Part shown: in pieces, positions 24,024 through 35,254 of the stretch
How the letters are laid out: each line of letters begins with the position of its first letter
Position numbering within the stretch: the first letter of the stretch is position 1
Assembly (NCBI GenBank): GCA_024275015.1
Contig: JAJRZW010000011.1
Coordinates: 1 to 36,657 of the forward strand
Direction of reading: 5' to 3'
Origin: Deltaproteobacteria bacterium
GTDB taxonomy: Bacteria; Desulfobacterota; Desulfobulbia; Desulfobulbales; JAJRZW01
Length of the DNA: 36,657 nt
The notes under the pieces: generated by a model
Told to the model about the DNA's origin: nothing
Database searches by the model: none
The model's input: the letters and a program-made list of their open reading frames with translations, nothing else
Made by a program: the position numbers and the translations under genes

Positions 24024-26228
24024 ATGTCGAAAATAATCTGTTCCGCCGCCATCCGAGGAGCCCATAAAATCCTTGACATGGCTGAAGAAAAATATGAAGC
24101 AGCCGTCAGGAAATACGGCGACGAGCATGAGGTCGGCTTTCCCAACACCGCCTATTTCCTCCCGGTGATCTACTCGATGCTGGGGGCCAAGGTTGAAAAA
24201 ATCGGTGACATGAAGGATATCTTTGCCGAATGCCGCAAGCTGATGCCGTCCGAGGTCAGTGAGCATAACTGGCTGCCGTATCTCGCCCCGGCGCTTGACG
24301 CCGGCATGGCGACTTTCTTTGCCGAGGAGATGTACGAGGCCATCCGTTACCTCGACACCCCGGACTACTACACCAAGACCGAGGATCCCACTGACAGCAA
24401 TATCTGGCTTGGGGCTGCCGACGATGTCATCTTCCGTAAACGCGGGGTTGAATTTGTCGACGGCACCGCCCCCGGTTTTGCCGCCATTCTAGGGGCGCCT
24501 CCTGACAAGGAAACCGCGAGCAAGATCGCCCTTGAACTACAGGAGAAAAATCTTTACATCTTCATGCACGATGCCTCTGACGGGGTCAGGATGGCCGATC
24601 AACTGGTGGACGCCGATGTCCAGGTGGGCTGGAATACCCGGCTTGTCCCCTTTGGGCCCGACTACACCTCGGTGGTATTCGCCATGGGTTTCGCCTGCCG
24701 GGTGGCGCTGGCCTTCGGCGGAATCAAACCCGGTGATTATAAGGGCAATCTCATTTACAACAAAGACCGGACCTTCGCCTTTGCCATGGCCCTGGGACCG
24801 GTATCCGACGAGTGGTACGCCAATGCCGCCGGCGCCATCAACTGGGGCTTTCCGACCATATCCGACTGGGATATCCCCGAGGTCCTGCCCACTGGTATCT
24901 GTACCTACGAGCATGTGGTCAGCAATATTCCCCACGATGAGATCGTTCATAAGGCCATCGAGGTTCGCGGCCTCAAGGTCTCGATCACCAAAATCGATAT
25001 CCCCATGTCCTTCGGCCCCGCCTTTGAGGGTGAGCGGGTCAGGAAGGACGACCTGTTCATGGAGTGCGGCGGCGGCCGCACCAGCGGGGTGGAAGTCCTG
25101 ATCTCCAAAGACCTCTCCGAGGTTGAGGACGGCCTGATCACTCTTGAGGGTCCGGATATCGCCGATATAGAGCAGGGACAGAATCTGCCCCTCGGAATCC
25201 TGGTCGAGGTCGCCGGCCGTGAGATGCAGTCCGACTTCGAACCCATCCTTGAACGCCAGTTCCATCACCTGATCAACTATATTCAGGGGATCATGCACAT
25301 GGGACAGCGGAATATAATGTGGGTCCGGATCGGCAAGGCCGCGGTGGAAAAGGGATTCTCCTTTAAACACTTCGGCAAAGTTCTCCACGGCAAGCTCCAC
25401 CAGGAGTTCGGTGCCATTGTCGACAAGATTCAGGTCAAGATCTATACCGAATCAGACAAGGTCGAAAAGGTTATGGATCTGGCCCGCGAGGTCTATACCG
25501 AGCGCGATAAGCGTCTTGGTTCCATGACAGATGAAACCGAAGATGTTTTTTATTCATGCACCCTGTGCCAGTCTTTCGCCCCCAGTCATGTCTGTATCAT
25601 CACCCCGGAGCGGATCGGCATGTGCGGTGCCTATAACTGGCTTGACGGCAAGGCCAGTTATCAGATCAACCCCACCGGCCCCAACCAGCCGATCGAGAAG
25701 GGCGAGTGTCTTGATGAAAAACTCGGGGTTTTCAAGGGGATTAATGACTTTGTCGGTCAGGCGTCCCGCGGCGCGGTCACCGATCTTGCATGCTATTCGC
25801 TGATGAACAGTCCCATGACCGCCTGCGGCTGTTTCGAGGCCATCGCCGCGATGCTGCCCCAGTGTAATGGGATCATGGTTGTCAACCGTGACTTTCGCGG
25901 CATGACCCCCTCGGGAATGAAGTTTACCTCGCTGGCCGGGATGGCCGGCGGCGGCGCCCAGACCCCGGGATTCATGGGGGTAAGTAAGCATTTTCTCACC
26001 AGCAGCAAGCTCTTCATGGCCGAGGGTGGCCTCAAGAGGGTGGTATGGTTGCCGAAGATGCTCAAGGAAGAACTGGCCGATAAACTAAAGGAGCGCTGCG
26101 AGGAGATCGGGATGCCGGAATTCTTCGACATGATCGCCACCGAGGAGAACGGCACCACCGAAGAAGAGATCATGGCCTTTCTCAAGGAGAAAGGCCATCC
26201 GGCCCTGAGTATGGAAGCGGCGGTCTGA
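24024..26228 (+). CDS. acsB: Acetyl-CoA synthase, A-cluster subunit
   Basis: AcsB joins a methyl group from the corrinoid protein, CO from CODH and CoA to make acetyl-CoA. The 734-residue protein preserves the A-cluster ligand pattern exactly: Cys512, Cys515, Cys524 and Cys534 for the [4Fe-4S] cubane and Cys601-Gly602-Cys603 for the distal nickel, spacing identical to the Moorella enzyme with an offset of six. The full N-terminal domain (CODH-interacting region) is present, so this is the long bacterial form rather than the short archaeal CdhC. AAGGAG lies 9 bases before the start. It is in the cooS-acsD-acsB-acsC order. Confidence 0.96.
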   Translation: MSKIICSAAIRGAHKILDMAEEKYEAAVRKYGDEHEVGFPNTAYFLPVIYSMLGAKVEKIGDMKDIFAECRKLMPSEVSEHNWLPYLAPALDAGMATFFAEEMYEAIRYLDTPDYYTKTEDPTDSNIWLGAADDVIFRKRGVEFVDGTAPGFAAILGAPPDKETASKIALELQEKNLYIFMHDASDGVRMADQLVDADVQVGWNTRLVPFGPDYTSVVFAMGFACRVALAFGGIKPGDYKGNLIYNKDRTFAFAMALGPVSDEWYANAAGAINWGFPTISDWDIPEVLPTGICTYEHVVSNIPHDEIVHKAIEVRGLKVSITKIDIPMSFGPAFEGERVRKDDLFMECGGGRTSGVEVLISKDLSEVEDGLITLEGPDIADIEQGQNLPLGILVEVAGREMQSDFEPILERQFHHLINYIQGIMHMGQRNIMWVRIGKAAVEKGFSFKHFGKVLHGKLHQEFGAIVDKIQVKIYTESDKVEKVMDLAREVYTERDKRLGSMTDETEDVFYSCTLCQSFAPSHVCIITPERIGMCGAYNWLDGKASYQINPTGPNQPIEKGECLDEKLGVFKGINDFVGQASRGAVTDLACYSLMNSPMTACGCFEAIAAMLPQCNGIMVVNRDFRGMTPSGMKFTSLAGMAGGGAQTPGFMGVSKHFLTSSKLFMAEGGLKRVVWLPKMLKEELADKLKERCEEIGMPEFFDMIATEENGTTEEEIMAFLKEKGHPALSMEAAV

Positions 26229-26285
26229 TTTTTTACTGCAATGATAAAATTTGAAGTTTTTTGATATTTCGGAGGATAGATAGAG

Positions 26286-27644
26286 ATGGCTCTTACTGGT
26301 ATTCAGATCCTGAAGATGCTCCCCAAGAAGAACTGCGGCGAGTGCTCCATTCCCACCTGTCTTGCCTTTGCTATGAAGGTCGCGGCCGGGCAGGCAGAGA
26401 TAGGCGAGTGTCCCTACGTCAGCGACGAGATCAAGGAGCAGATAGGTGAGGCCAGCGCCCCGCCGATCCGGACCATCAAATTAGGCAGCAGCGACGAGGC
26501 GGCAATGACCATTGGCGGTGAGACCTGTCTTTATCGTCATGAAAAACGCTTCGAAAATCCCACCGGTATCGGGGTTTTGGTTGCGACCGACATGAGTGAC
26601 GCTGACATCGACGGTCGGATCGAGCGTTTCAACAAGCTTCGTTACGAGCGGGTCGGGGTGTTGATGAAGGCCGACTGCATCGCGATAAAAGACGGTAAAA
26701 ACGATTCGGCATCATTTACGGCCCTGACCGAAAAGGTGCTCAAGGGTGCGGCCGACGCCAAAATCATCCTCATGAGTGATACCGCCGCCAACCTCGCCGA
26801 CGCCGCCAGGGCCTGCGGCGATCGCAAACCGTTGCTCTATGCTGCCACCAACGCCAATGCCGATGAGATGAGCAAGGTCGCCAGGGATCTCGATTGTCCT
26901 CTCACCGTAAGGGGGGTAAACCTTGACGACACCGTGGCCTTAAGTGATAAACTCATCGCCGCCGGTCACAAGGATCTGGCCCTCGACACCGGGGCCCGGA
27001 CCATCAGGGCCGCCTTTGAGGACAACGTTGTCGCCCGTAAGGCCGCGGTAACCAGGAAGTTCAAGCCGCTGGGTTTTTCGACCATCAATTTCCCCTGCGA
27101 GATGACCGATGATCCTCTTCTTGAGGCGATGATCGCCTCGGTGATGATCGCTAAATACGCCGGTATCGTCATCCTCTCCGATCTCCAGGGCGACATCCTA
27201 TTCCCCCTGCTGCTGGAAAGGCTGAATATCTTCACCGATCCGCAGCGTCCGATGGTGGTTCAGGAAGATGTTTACAATATAAATGGTCCGGGTGAGGATT
27301 CCCCGGTCCTGATTACCTGCAACTTTTCCCTGACCTACTTCATCGTCTCCGGTGAGATCGAGGGGAGCAAGGTCCCGAGCTGGCTGCTGATCAAAGACAC
27401 CGAGGGGCTGTCGGTCCTTACTGCCTGGGCCGCCGGCAAATTCGGTGCCGACCTTATTGCCCAGTTCATGAAGAAGAGCGGCATCGAGGACAAGGTAAAG
27501 CACCGGGAACTCATTATCCCCGGCTACCTTGCCTCGATGAAGGGAGAGCTTGAAGAGGAGCTTCCAGGGTGGAATATTATCATCGGTCCCCGTGAGGCCG
27601 GACATCTTCCCGCCTTCCTCAAGGAATGGAAGCCCGCGGCCTGA
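26286..27644 (+). CDS. acsC: Corrinoid iron-sulfur protein large subunit
   Basis: AcsC/CdhE carries the [4Fe-4S] cluster and helps bind cobamide; with AcsD it transfers the methyl group to AcsB. The 452-residue protein begins with GIQILKMLPKKNCGECSIPTCLAF, giving Cys17, Cys20, Cys25 and Cys42, the CX2CX4CX16C cluster pattern of this family that keeps the low-potential cluster for reductive activation. The C-terminal TIM barrel region (VITCNFSLTYFIVSGEIE, HLPAFLKEW) is the cobamide-contact end. The start at 26286 follows GGAGGAT. Normal length. Confidence 0.95.
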   Translation: MALTGIQILKMLPKKNCGECSIPTCLAFAMKVAAGQAEIGECPYVSDEIKEQIGEASAPPIRTIKLGSSDEAAMTIGGETCLYRHEKRFENPTGIGVLVATDMSDADIDGRIERFNKLRYERVGVLMKADCIAIKDGKNDSASFTALTEKVLKGAADAKIILMSDTAANLADAARACGDRKPLLYAATNANADEMSKVARDLDCPLTVRGVNLDDTVALSDKLIAAGHKDLALDTGARTIRAAFEDNVVARKAAVTRKFKPLGFSTINFPCEMTDDPLLEAMIASVMIAKYAGIVILSDLQGDILFPLLLERLNIFTDPQRPMVVQEDVYNINGPGEDSPVLITCNFSLTYFIVSGEIEGSKVPSWLLIKDTEGLSVLTAWAAGKFGADLIAQFMKKSGIEDKVKHRELIIPGYLASMKGELEEELPGWNIIIGPREAGHLPAFLKEWKPAA

Positions 27645-27737
27645 GGCGATCCCCGAGGTTCATTAAATAACGCGCCGACGGCGGATTTTACTTGTGTATA
27701 CGTTTGCCGGTTTAACCGTTACAGTATAAAGAAAATT

Positions 27738-30700
27738 ATGACTATCATTATCGACGGCAGGAAGATCCGGGCTCGTGCCGGTGACACCATTCTCGAAGCC
27801 GCCAGAAAGACGGGAATAGAAATCCCGTCCATGTGCAGCCTTAACGTCAGAAATTCCCAGGTGCCCTGTGGCCTCTGCGTGGTTGAGGTCAAAGGGCGGG
27901 ACGGTCTGTTGCGGGCCTGCGACACGGTGACGGAAGAGGGGATGACCGTCATTACCCGCAGCGAGGCCATTGCCGCTTATCGTAAAAAGCAGCTCAGTAA
28001 CATGGCCCGGGACCATTTCGGCGACTGCAAGGCCCCCTGTAATCTCACCTGTCCGGGACAGATAAATGTCCAGGGATATATTGCCCACGTGGCCAAGGGA
28101 GAATACGAGGAAGCGTTGCGTCTGGTGATGGAGCGCAACCCCTTTCCCTTTTCAGTGGGTCGGGTCTGTCCCCGTTTCTGCGAGACCAGGTGCCGCCGGA
28201 TTCTCGTTGACGAACCGGTATCGATAAATCATTTGAAGCGGTTCGTCGCTGACTGGTGCATGAGCCGCAAGATCAACCTCCGGATCAGCAAGGCCCCTGC
28301 CAGCGGTAAAAAGGTGGCAGTTGTCGGCGGTGGTCCTTCCGGACTGACCGCTGCCTGGTTTCTTGCCCGTAAGGGACACGAGGTCACGGTATTCGAGGCC
28401 GAGGACAAGCTTGGAGGCATGCTCCGTTACGGTCTCCCGGAGTACAAGATCCCCCGTGATGTTCTTGACTATGAAATAAAGACCATCATCAGGATGGGAA
28501 TTTCGGTACGTCTGAACCAGAGATGGGGCCGGGACTTTGATCTCGTAGACCTTCAGAACCAGGGACACGACGCGATCCTGCTTACCATTGGTTCACCCGC
28601 TGCCGACAACATTGATGTTCCCGGCAGCGCCAATCCCGGGGTGATCAGCGCCATTGACTGCCTCCGGGAAATAAATACCGGCAAGGCCCGTAATTACGGG
28701 AGCAGTGTCGCCATATTCGGCGGTAACAATATGGCGATGGAGACGGCCCGTTCTCTCCTTCGGCAAGGAGTAGACGAGGTGACAGTGATCTACCCCCGTT
28801 CGGTGACCGAGATGCCGGCCAATCAACGTAATATCCACGAGGCGGAAAAAGAGGGGGTACAGTTCCTCACCGCCGCCTCGCCGGTGCAGATATCCCAGGT
28901 CGAAGACGGTCTTGAGGTTGAGTTGATCCGGATGCGCCTGGGCGAACCTGATGCCCGGGGTACCCGTCATCCCGAGGCGGTTCCCGGTTCAAGCAATATC
29001 ATTCATGTTGACACCGTGATCCATTCCCTGGGGCAGTCGGCCTTTGCCGACCGGCCGGAAGGGAACCTGGAGGGGGAACTTGAGATCACCCCGAAAAACA
29101 ATATCAAGGCCAACCCCCGGACTTCGCTGACCAATATCCCCGGGATTTACGCGGCCGGCGATTCCACCAGCGGCCCGCGTTCGGTAATCCAGGCGGTAGT
29201 CTCGGCGCGGCGTGCGGCGGAAAATATTCATCTCCAGCTTGACGATACCGCGGTCAAGGTTCCGGAGAACCGGTTTAACTTTACCCGCGGTCGTTCCTTT
29301 GACGACGTTGCCCTTACCAATTTTGAGGGAATCAAGGTTAAATTACGGGAAAAGATGCCGGAGCGGGCGCCTGAAATCGCGGCCCAGGATTTTGACGAGG
29401 TCAGGTTGGGGTTCACCGAAAAGATGGCCCGTCGCGAGGCGGAAAGATGTCTTTCCTGTGGCTGCAACGCTTACGGTCGTTGTGATTTTAAACGCGAATG
29501 TATCGACAACGGCGTTGATCCCAACAAGACCGGGCAGCCAAAGGCGCCGCTCTACAGTCGCGACTACTCCCATCCGGCCATTGTCGTTGACCTCAATAAA
29601 TGCGTGTTCTGCCAGCGTTGTTTTAATGCCTGTGAGTATGACGGGCTTGAAATCAAGGCGGGAAGTCGTGCCGATAACGGCCGTCCCCGGGATATCTCAT
29701 TCCGCTTCACTGATAAATGCGTCAGTTGCGGCAAATGCGTTGACCACTGTTCCACCGGGGCCCTGTCGAAAAAAGAGGCCATTGTCCCGGTGGTGAACGA
29801 AGAGATCCGCGACGTCCGTTCCACCTGCCCCTATTGCGGCGCCGGTTGCCAGATTATCCTCAAGGTCAAGAATAACACGATCATGGAGATCACCGCCGAT
29901 CCGGACCAGGCCCCGAACTTTGGCGCTCTATGCGTCAAGGGCCGTTTCGGATTCAATTTCGTCCAGCAGCCGGACCGGCTTACCACCCCACTTATCCGTC
30001 GCGGCGGTCAATTGGTAGAGGCAAGTTGGGACGAGGCCCTGGACGAGGTGGCCAGACGTTTTTTTGACTTAAAGGCCATGTACGGTCCCGACTCTATTGC
30101 CGGGTTCAGTTGCGCCCGCTGTACCAACGAAGAAAATTTCCTGATGCAGAAGTTCATGCGCACCGCGATCGGTACTAATAATATCGATCACTGCGCCCGA
30201 CTCTGACACGCTCCCACGGTGGCCAGTCTGGCCATCTCGTTCGGCAGCGGGGCGATGACCAATTCCATCGCCGACATCAAGGACTGCGAAGTGATCTTCA
30301 TGATCGGCAGCAATGCCGACACCGGTCATCCAACCATCGGTCTCAGGCTGCATCAGGCCTGTGACCGCGGGGCGAAGCTGATCGTGGTGGATCCCCGTCA
30401 GACCGCGTTCGCGCGCAGGGCCGACCACTGGCTGTCGATAAACCCCGGCACCGACGTGGCCCTGCTCAACGCCATGTGCCAGGTGATTATCGAAGAGGGG
30501 ATTTATGACAAAAAATTCGTCGCCGAGCGTACCGAAGACTTTGACGACCTGAAAAAGACGGTCAAAAAATACAGCCCGGAGTACGCCGGACAGATAACCG
30601 GTATCGCTGCCGACGAGATCCGGGCGGTTGCCCGCCTCTACGCGAGTCCGGGTAAAAACAGCGCGATCTTCTACGGCATGGGCCTGGCCCATCACGCCAC

Positions 30701-31865
30701 CGGCACCGACAACGTCAAATGCGTTGCCAATCTCGCCATGCTCTGCGGCAAGATGGGCAAGGCCGGTTGCGGCGTCAATCCCTTGAGGGGCCAGAACAAC
30801 GTCCAGGGCGCCTGCGACATGGGGGCCCTGTTTAATACCCTGCCGGGCTACGCCGGCCTGGTATCGGAAGAGACTTTTGCCCGATACGAAAAGATGTGGG
30901 GGGTTAAACTGCCCCGGCGTCCGGGCAAGGCCGCCACCGAGGTCTGGGACGCGATCCATGACGGTGCTATCAGAGGGATTTATATAATGGGTGAGGATCC
31001 GGTGCTGGCCGATCCCAATGCCGGACACGCGGTTGAGGCCATTGACAAGCTTGATTTCCTCCTGGTTCAGGATATTTTCCTGACCGATACCGCCAAAATG
31101 GCCGACGTGGTTCTGCCGGCGGCCTGTTACGCTGAAAAGGACGGTACCTTTACCGCCTCCGAGAGGCGGGTGCAGCGGGTCAGGAAGGCGGTTGAACCGC
31201 CGGGGGAGGCAAAACCCGACTGGGAAATTTTTTGTAACCTCGCCGATAAAATGGGATATCACATGCATTATGATTCCGCTGAGGATATCTTTAACGAGGT
31301 GGCAAGCCTTTTGCCGCAGTACAATGGTATCAGCTACGAGCGGATAGAGACCGAGGGGTTGCAATGGCCGGTGCCGGACGCGAATCATCCCGGAACCCCG
31401 GTACTCCATGTGGGTAAATTTGTTCGCGGCCGGGGGTTATTCATTACCGAAGACTATACCCAGCCGGTTGAGCTGCCCGATGAGGAGTATCCTTTTATCC
31501 TGACCACCGGACGGGAGGTAGCGCATTACAACTTCGGCTCCATGACCCGCAAGACCGCCGCCCTTGAGGAGATATGCCCCGAGGCCCGGGCCGAGATCAA
31601 TCCGGTTGACGCCGAAAGGATGGCTGTCAACGACGGCGACTGGCTCGAGCTTACTTCAAGGCGGGGACAGGTGCGGGTCAGGGCAAGATTGACTGATAAC
31701 TCCCAGGAGGGGACGGTGTTTGTGCCGTATCATTTTGCCGAGGTCCCGGTGAACATGCTCACTCTCAACGCCCTTGACCGTTTGAGCCGCAGTCCGCAGT
31801 ATAAAATCTGCGCCGTAAAGCTAAACAACCTCGGCGTTCTGACAGTTAATGACAAGGAAACCTGA
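27738..31865 (+). CDS. fdhA: Selenocysteine formate dehydrogenase, large multi-module subunit
   Basis: 1375 residues read through UGA at 30204-30206 as Sec823. Modules in order: NuoG-like [2Fe-2S] domain (Cys33, 44, 47, 61); a GltD/NADPH-glutamate-synthase-like flavin domain with GGGPSGLTAAW at about 197-207 and a second Rossmann site AIFGGNNMAME; an SCGC site; two ferredoxin clusters (CVFCQRCFNAC about 621, CVSCGKCVDHC about 661); then the molybdo/tungsto-bis-PGD catalytic domain with CPYCGAGCQ (about 697) and the Sec-His active site. This merges a flavin-based electron input with formate oxidation or CO2 reduction. It probably exchanges electrons with HdrA-MvhD encoded next. The frame resumes immediately after UGA with HAPTVASLA, as expected for FdhA, so this is not a pseudogene. 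Weak Shine-Dalgarno (AAAGAAA). Confidence 0.93.
30204..30236 (+). promoter_or_regulatory. bSECIS element of fdhA
   Basis: UGA is followed after 11 bases by GGTGGCC (30218-30224), loop AGTCT, and GGCCATC (30230-30236): a 7-bp stem with one G-U pair. The spacing (11 nt) and the UGACACG start equal those of the E. coli fdhF element, and the loop keeps the GU(C)U core recognised by SelB. Confidence 0.88.
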
Positions 31866-31916
31866 GAGTATTTTTTACTGGTATTTCATCTGTGTCTGAT
31901 ATGCCTTGCGGCATTT

Positions 31917-32072
31917 ATCAGTCCGTTGAAAAAACGGGCTGGTCGCGGTGCATGGACGCGCCGCCGATTTTATCGGGTTTAAGAAATCCAATAAAATCGA
32001 GAGGTTGGCCGAAACTTGTTTTAGCCAACCGGGAGTTAAAAAAGCCAGGACGGCTTTTTTAACAGTCTGTTA
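31917..32072 (+). repeat. Composite palindromic interspersed element, copy C, between fdhA and hdrA
   Basis: About 155 bp in the same orientation as copy A and very similar to the inverse of copy B, including the shared spacer GGTCGCGGTGCATGGACGC. Hairpin II is 31965-31980 with 31984-31999 and tolerates two G-U changes. Ends are CAGTCCGTTGAAAAAAC and TTTTTTAACAGTCTGTTA. It fills most of the 261-bp fdhA-hdrA gap, the widest spacing of the C1 block; nothing else was seen in that gap. Confidence 0.88.
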
Positions 32073-32126
32073 TGAATCCAGGAACGCTAAAAAAAAACCG
32101 AGAAACAAGCGCGGAGAACTAAAGTA

Positions 32127-35100
32127 ATGGCAAAAAAGAGTGTGAAACGAGAGGGGGCGGTCATGATCCTCGGCGGCGGGGTCGCGGGACTCCAGGCCGC
32201 CCTTGATCTGACCGAACTGGGCTTCTATGTCTACCTGGTCGAAAAAAGCGCCGCCATCGGCGGGGCCATGGCCCAATTAGACAAGACCTTCCCCACCAAC
32301 GATTGTTCGCTCTGAATACTCGCGCCCAAGCTGGTGGAGGCCGGTCGGTCTCCCAATATCGAGATTCTGAGTAACACCGATCTTCTTTCCCTTGAAGGGA
32401 AAAAGGGTGACTTTACCGCCAAGGTTCGCATCCGGCCGCGCTATATCGACGCCGACAAGTGTACCGCCTGCGGTCTGTGTACCAAGTATTGCCCCAAACA
32501 CCTGAGCGATTCCTATAACGAGGGGCTCAATCTTACCCGTCCGATTCATATCGACTACCCCCAGGCGGTGCCGGCGACATATTTTATCGATCCCTCGACC
32601 TGTATGCATCTGCAACATGGCACCTGCAAGATCTGCGTCCCGGTCTGCCGCAGCCGGGCCATTGATTTTTCCCAGAAGGCGAAAAAACGCAGTATCGGGG
32701 TCGGGGCGGTGATTGTTGCTCCGGGTTTCGGCCGGGTGCCGGATGAGGCCCTGGAAAAGTACGGTTACGGAAGCCATCCGGACGTGGTCACCAGTATCGA
32801 GTTCGAGCGACTTTTGAATCCCTCGGGACCGTTTCAGGGCGAGGTAAGGTGCCTTTCCGACAAGCGTCATCCAAAAAAAATCGCCTTTATCCAGTGCGTC
32901 GGTTCCCGTGACCTCGGCTGCGATAATGGCTACTGCTCCTCGGTCTGCTGCATGTACGCGATCAAGGAGGCGATGGTGGCCAAGGAACATGATCCCGACT
33001 GCGAGATCACCGTCTATTACATGGACCTGCGGACCCAGGGCAAGGATTTCGACGCCGCCCGCACCCGGGCCGAGGAACAGTTCGGGATCAAGTTCGTTCG
33101 TTCGGAGGTCGCGGATGTCATGAACTGGGGCGACAAGGGCCTCAAACTCACCTATTCGACCCTGGACGGAGCGCATCACTTTGAACAGCACGACATGGTG
33201 GTTCTTTCGGTTGGTCTCGACGCCCCGGCGGACGCGAAAAAGATTGCCGATATCACCGGAATCGCGCTTAATCGTTATGACTTTGCCGAAACTTCCACCT
33301 TCGCCCCCCTTGAGACCGGGGTAAAGGGGATAACCGTGGCCGGCGCCTTTCAGGGGCCCAAGGATATCCCCGAGAGCGTCACCCAGTCAAGCGCCGCCGC
33401 CGGTATGGCCGCGGGGCTGATCAAGAGCCAGCGCAACAAGGGGGTCGTGGTCAAGAATTATCCGGCCGAGGTGGCGATTGAGGACGAAGAACCGCGCATC
33501 GGCGTCTTTGTCTGCCATTGCGGGATCAATATCGGCGGCATCGTCGATGTTCCCGGAGTCGATAACTCGGTGGAAGGAATGGAAGGGGTAGTCTATCATA
33601 CCCAAAACCTCTATTCCTGTTCCCAGGACGCTCAGGAGGTCCTAAAGGACAAAATACGCGAGTATAAACTGAACCGGGTGGTCATTGCCGCCTGTTCGCC
33701 GCGAACCCATGAGCCCCTGTTTCAGGAGACCATGCGCGACGCCGGACTTAATCGTTGTCTAATCGAGATGGTCAATATCCGCGACCAATGTTCCTGGGTC
33801 CACGCCAACGAGCCCGATGCCGCCACCGACAAGTCAAAAGACCTGGTGCGGATGGGAGTGGCCAAGGCGAGGCTGATAAAACCGTTGCCGGAACAAACGG
33901 TGCCGGTAACCCGCAGCGGCTTGGTGATCGGCGGCGGCATCGCCGGGATGACCGCGGCCCTGACCCTGGCGGAACAGGGATATTCCTGCGTGATTGTTGA
34001 AAAAAACGCCAGGCTCGGCGGTCATCTGTTGGACAGCCGTTATACCCTCCACGGGGAAAATACCGCTGATCTGGTCAAAAGGGTGACAGATCAGGTGAAA
34101 AAGAACAGGAACATCACCGTAATGACCGCAAGCGAACTGGTCACCACCAACGGTTTTGTCGGTAATTTCTCTTCAATCATCAAAAGCGGTAGCGGCAAGA
34201 AGGCCGGGGAGCATACCGTTGACCACGGGGTGATCATCGTTGCCACCGGCGGCAGCTCCCATAAACCGGCAAAAATTCTGGGGAAAAAACCGCCGAAGGG
34301 TACCAGGATCATGACCCAGCTTGAGCTTGAGCAGCGTCTTGGCGGCAAGGGCAAGAACCGCGCCCCCGGCTCGGTGGTCATGATCCAGTGTGCCGGTTCC
34401 CGTGGCGACGACCTTAATTATTGCAGCAAGACCTGCTGTATCGAGGCGGTAAAGAACGCGCTCAAGATCAAGGAGATCAATCCCGCCTCCCAGGTCATCG
34501 TCCTTTACCGTGACCTGCGTACCTACGGCTTTACCGAGGATTATTACCGCGAGGCCCGGGAAAAGGGGGTTATGTTTATCCCTTATTCCCTCGATAAACC
34601 GCCGCTGATCAAGGTCGCGACCCGTAAGGTCGAGGTGAGCTATGACGACCCGATCCTTAATGAAAAGGTCACCGTCAGCCCTGATCTTGTTGCCCTGTCC
34701 GTGGGGATTGTTCCTGACAGCACCGAAGAACTGAGCCAGATGCTCAAGATCCCGGTCAACGCCAATAGTTTCTTCCTTGAGGCCCATGTCAAGCTGCGGC
34801 CGGTGGAGATGCCGGTATCAGGGGTATTTATATGCGGCCTGGCTCATTCGCCCAAGCCCCTTGACGAGATAATCGTCCAGGCCCAGGCCGCGGCGGCCAA
34901 GGCGACCATGCCGCTGGTAAAGGGAGAGGTCTCGGTTGAGCCCATTGTCTCCCATGTAACCGAAGACACCTGTATCGGCTGCGGTATCTGTGCCAGTCTG
35001 TGTCCTTACCAGGCAATTGAGATGATCAAGGTCGACAAGAAGAGAAAGGCGCGGACCATTGTCGCCTCCTGTAAGGCCTGCGGTATCTGTGCCTCCCATT

Positions 35101-35198
35101 GTCCGACCTTTGCCATCACCATGGGCGGCTTTACCAATGTTCAGATCCAGGCCCAGATTGAGGCCTTTGGCGCGACCGGAGAAACTACCGGGGACTGA
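32127..35198 (+). CDS. hdrA: Selenocysteine-containing HdrA-like electron-bifurcating flavoprotein
   Basis: 1023 residues with UGA at 32313-32315 read as Sec63. The context [19 protein letters not shown] matches the HdrA motif [19 protein letters not shown], so Sec replaces a conserved Cys. The N-terminal FAD fold shows [13 protein letters not shown]; ferredoxin-type motifs follow at about 112 ([12 protein letters not shown]). A second FAD-type Rossmann region [17 protein letters not shown] begins at about 597, and the C-terminus has [12 protein letters not shown] (about 950) and [12 protein letters not shown] (about 982). It is thus a long, two-lobed HdrA. HdrA is the flavin subunit for electron bifurcation. 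MvhD follows after 56 bases and FdhA precedes, so it likely joins formate to ferredoxin and a second acceptor. HdrB and HdrC are absent. Start at 32127 has GGAG 11 bases upstream. Confidence 0.93.
32313..32353 (+). promoter_or_regulatory. bSECIS element of hdrA
   Basis: 20 bases after UGA, GGAGGCC (32336-32342), loop GGTC (32343-32346), GGTCTCC (32347-32353) form a 7-bp stem with one G-U pair. The GGUC tetraloop carries the GU core expected for SelB. The UGA-to-stem distance is longer than in fdhA but within the range reported for bacterial elements. Confidence 0.82.
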
Positions 35199-35254
35199 GA
35201 ACGTTATTTCCGGCCGGATCCATCGGGATCCCGGCCGAAAAAAAGGAGAATCAT

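Noticed and set aside
30204..32315. Premature stops splitting fdhA and hdrA (and mvhD at 35459), suggesting pseudogenes or frameshifts
   Set aside because: All three are UGA, are in frame with the continuing family sequence, fall on known Cys/Sec sites and are followed by SECIS-like hairpins. Independent decay in three adjacent genes at just these codons is implausible.
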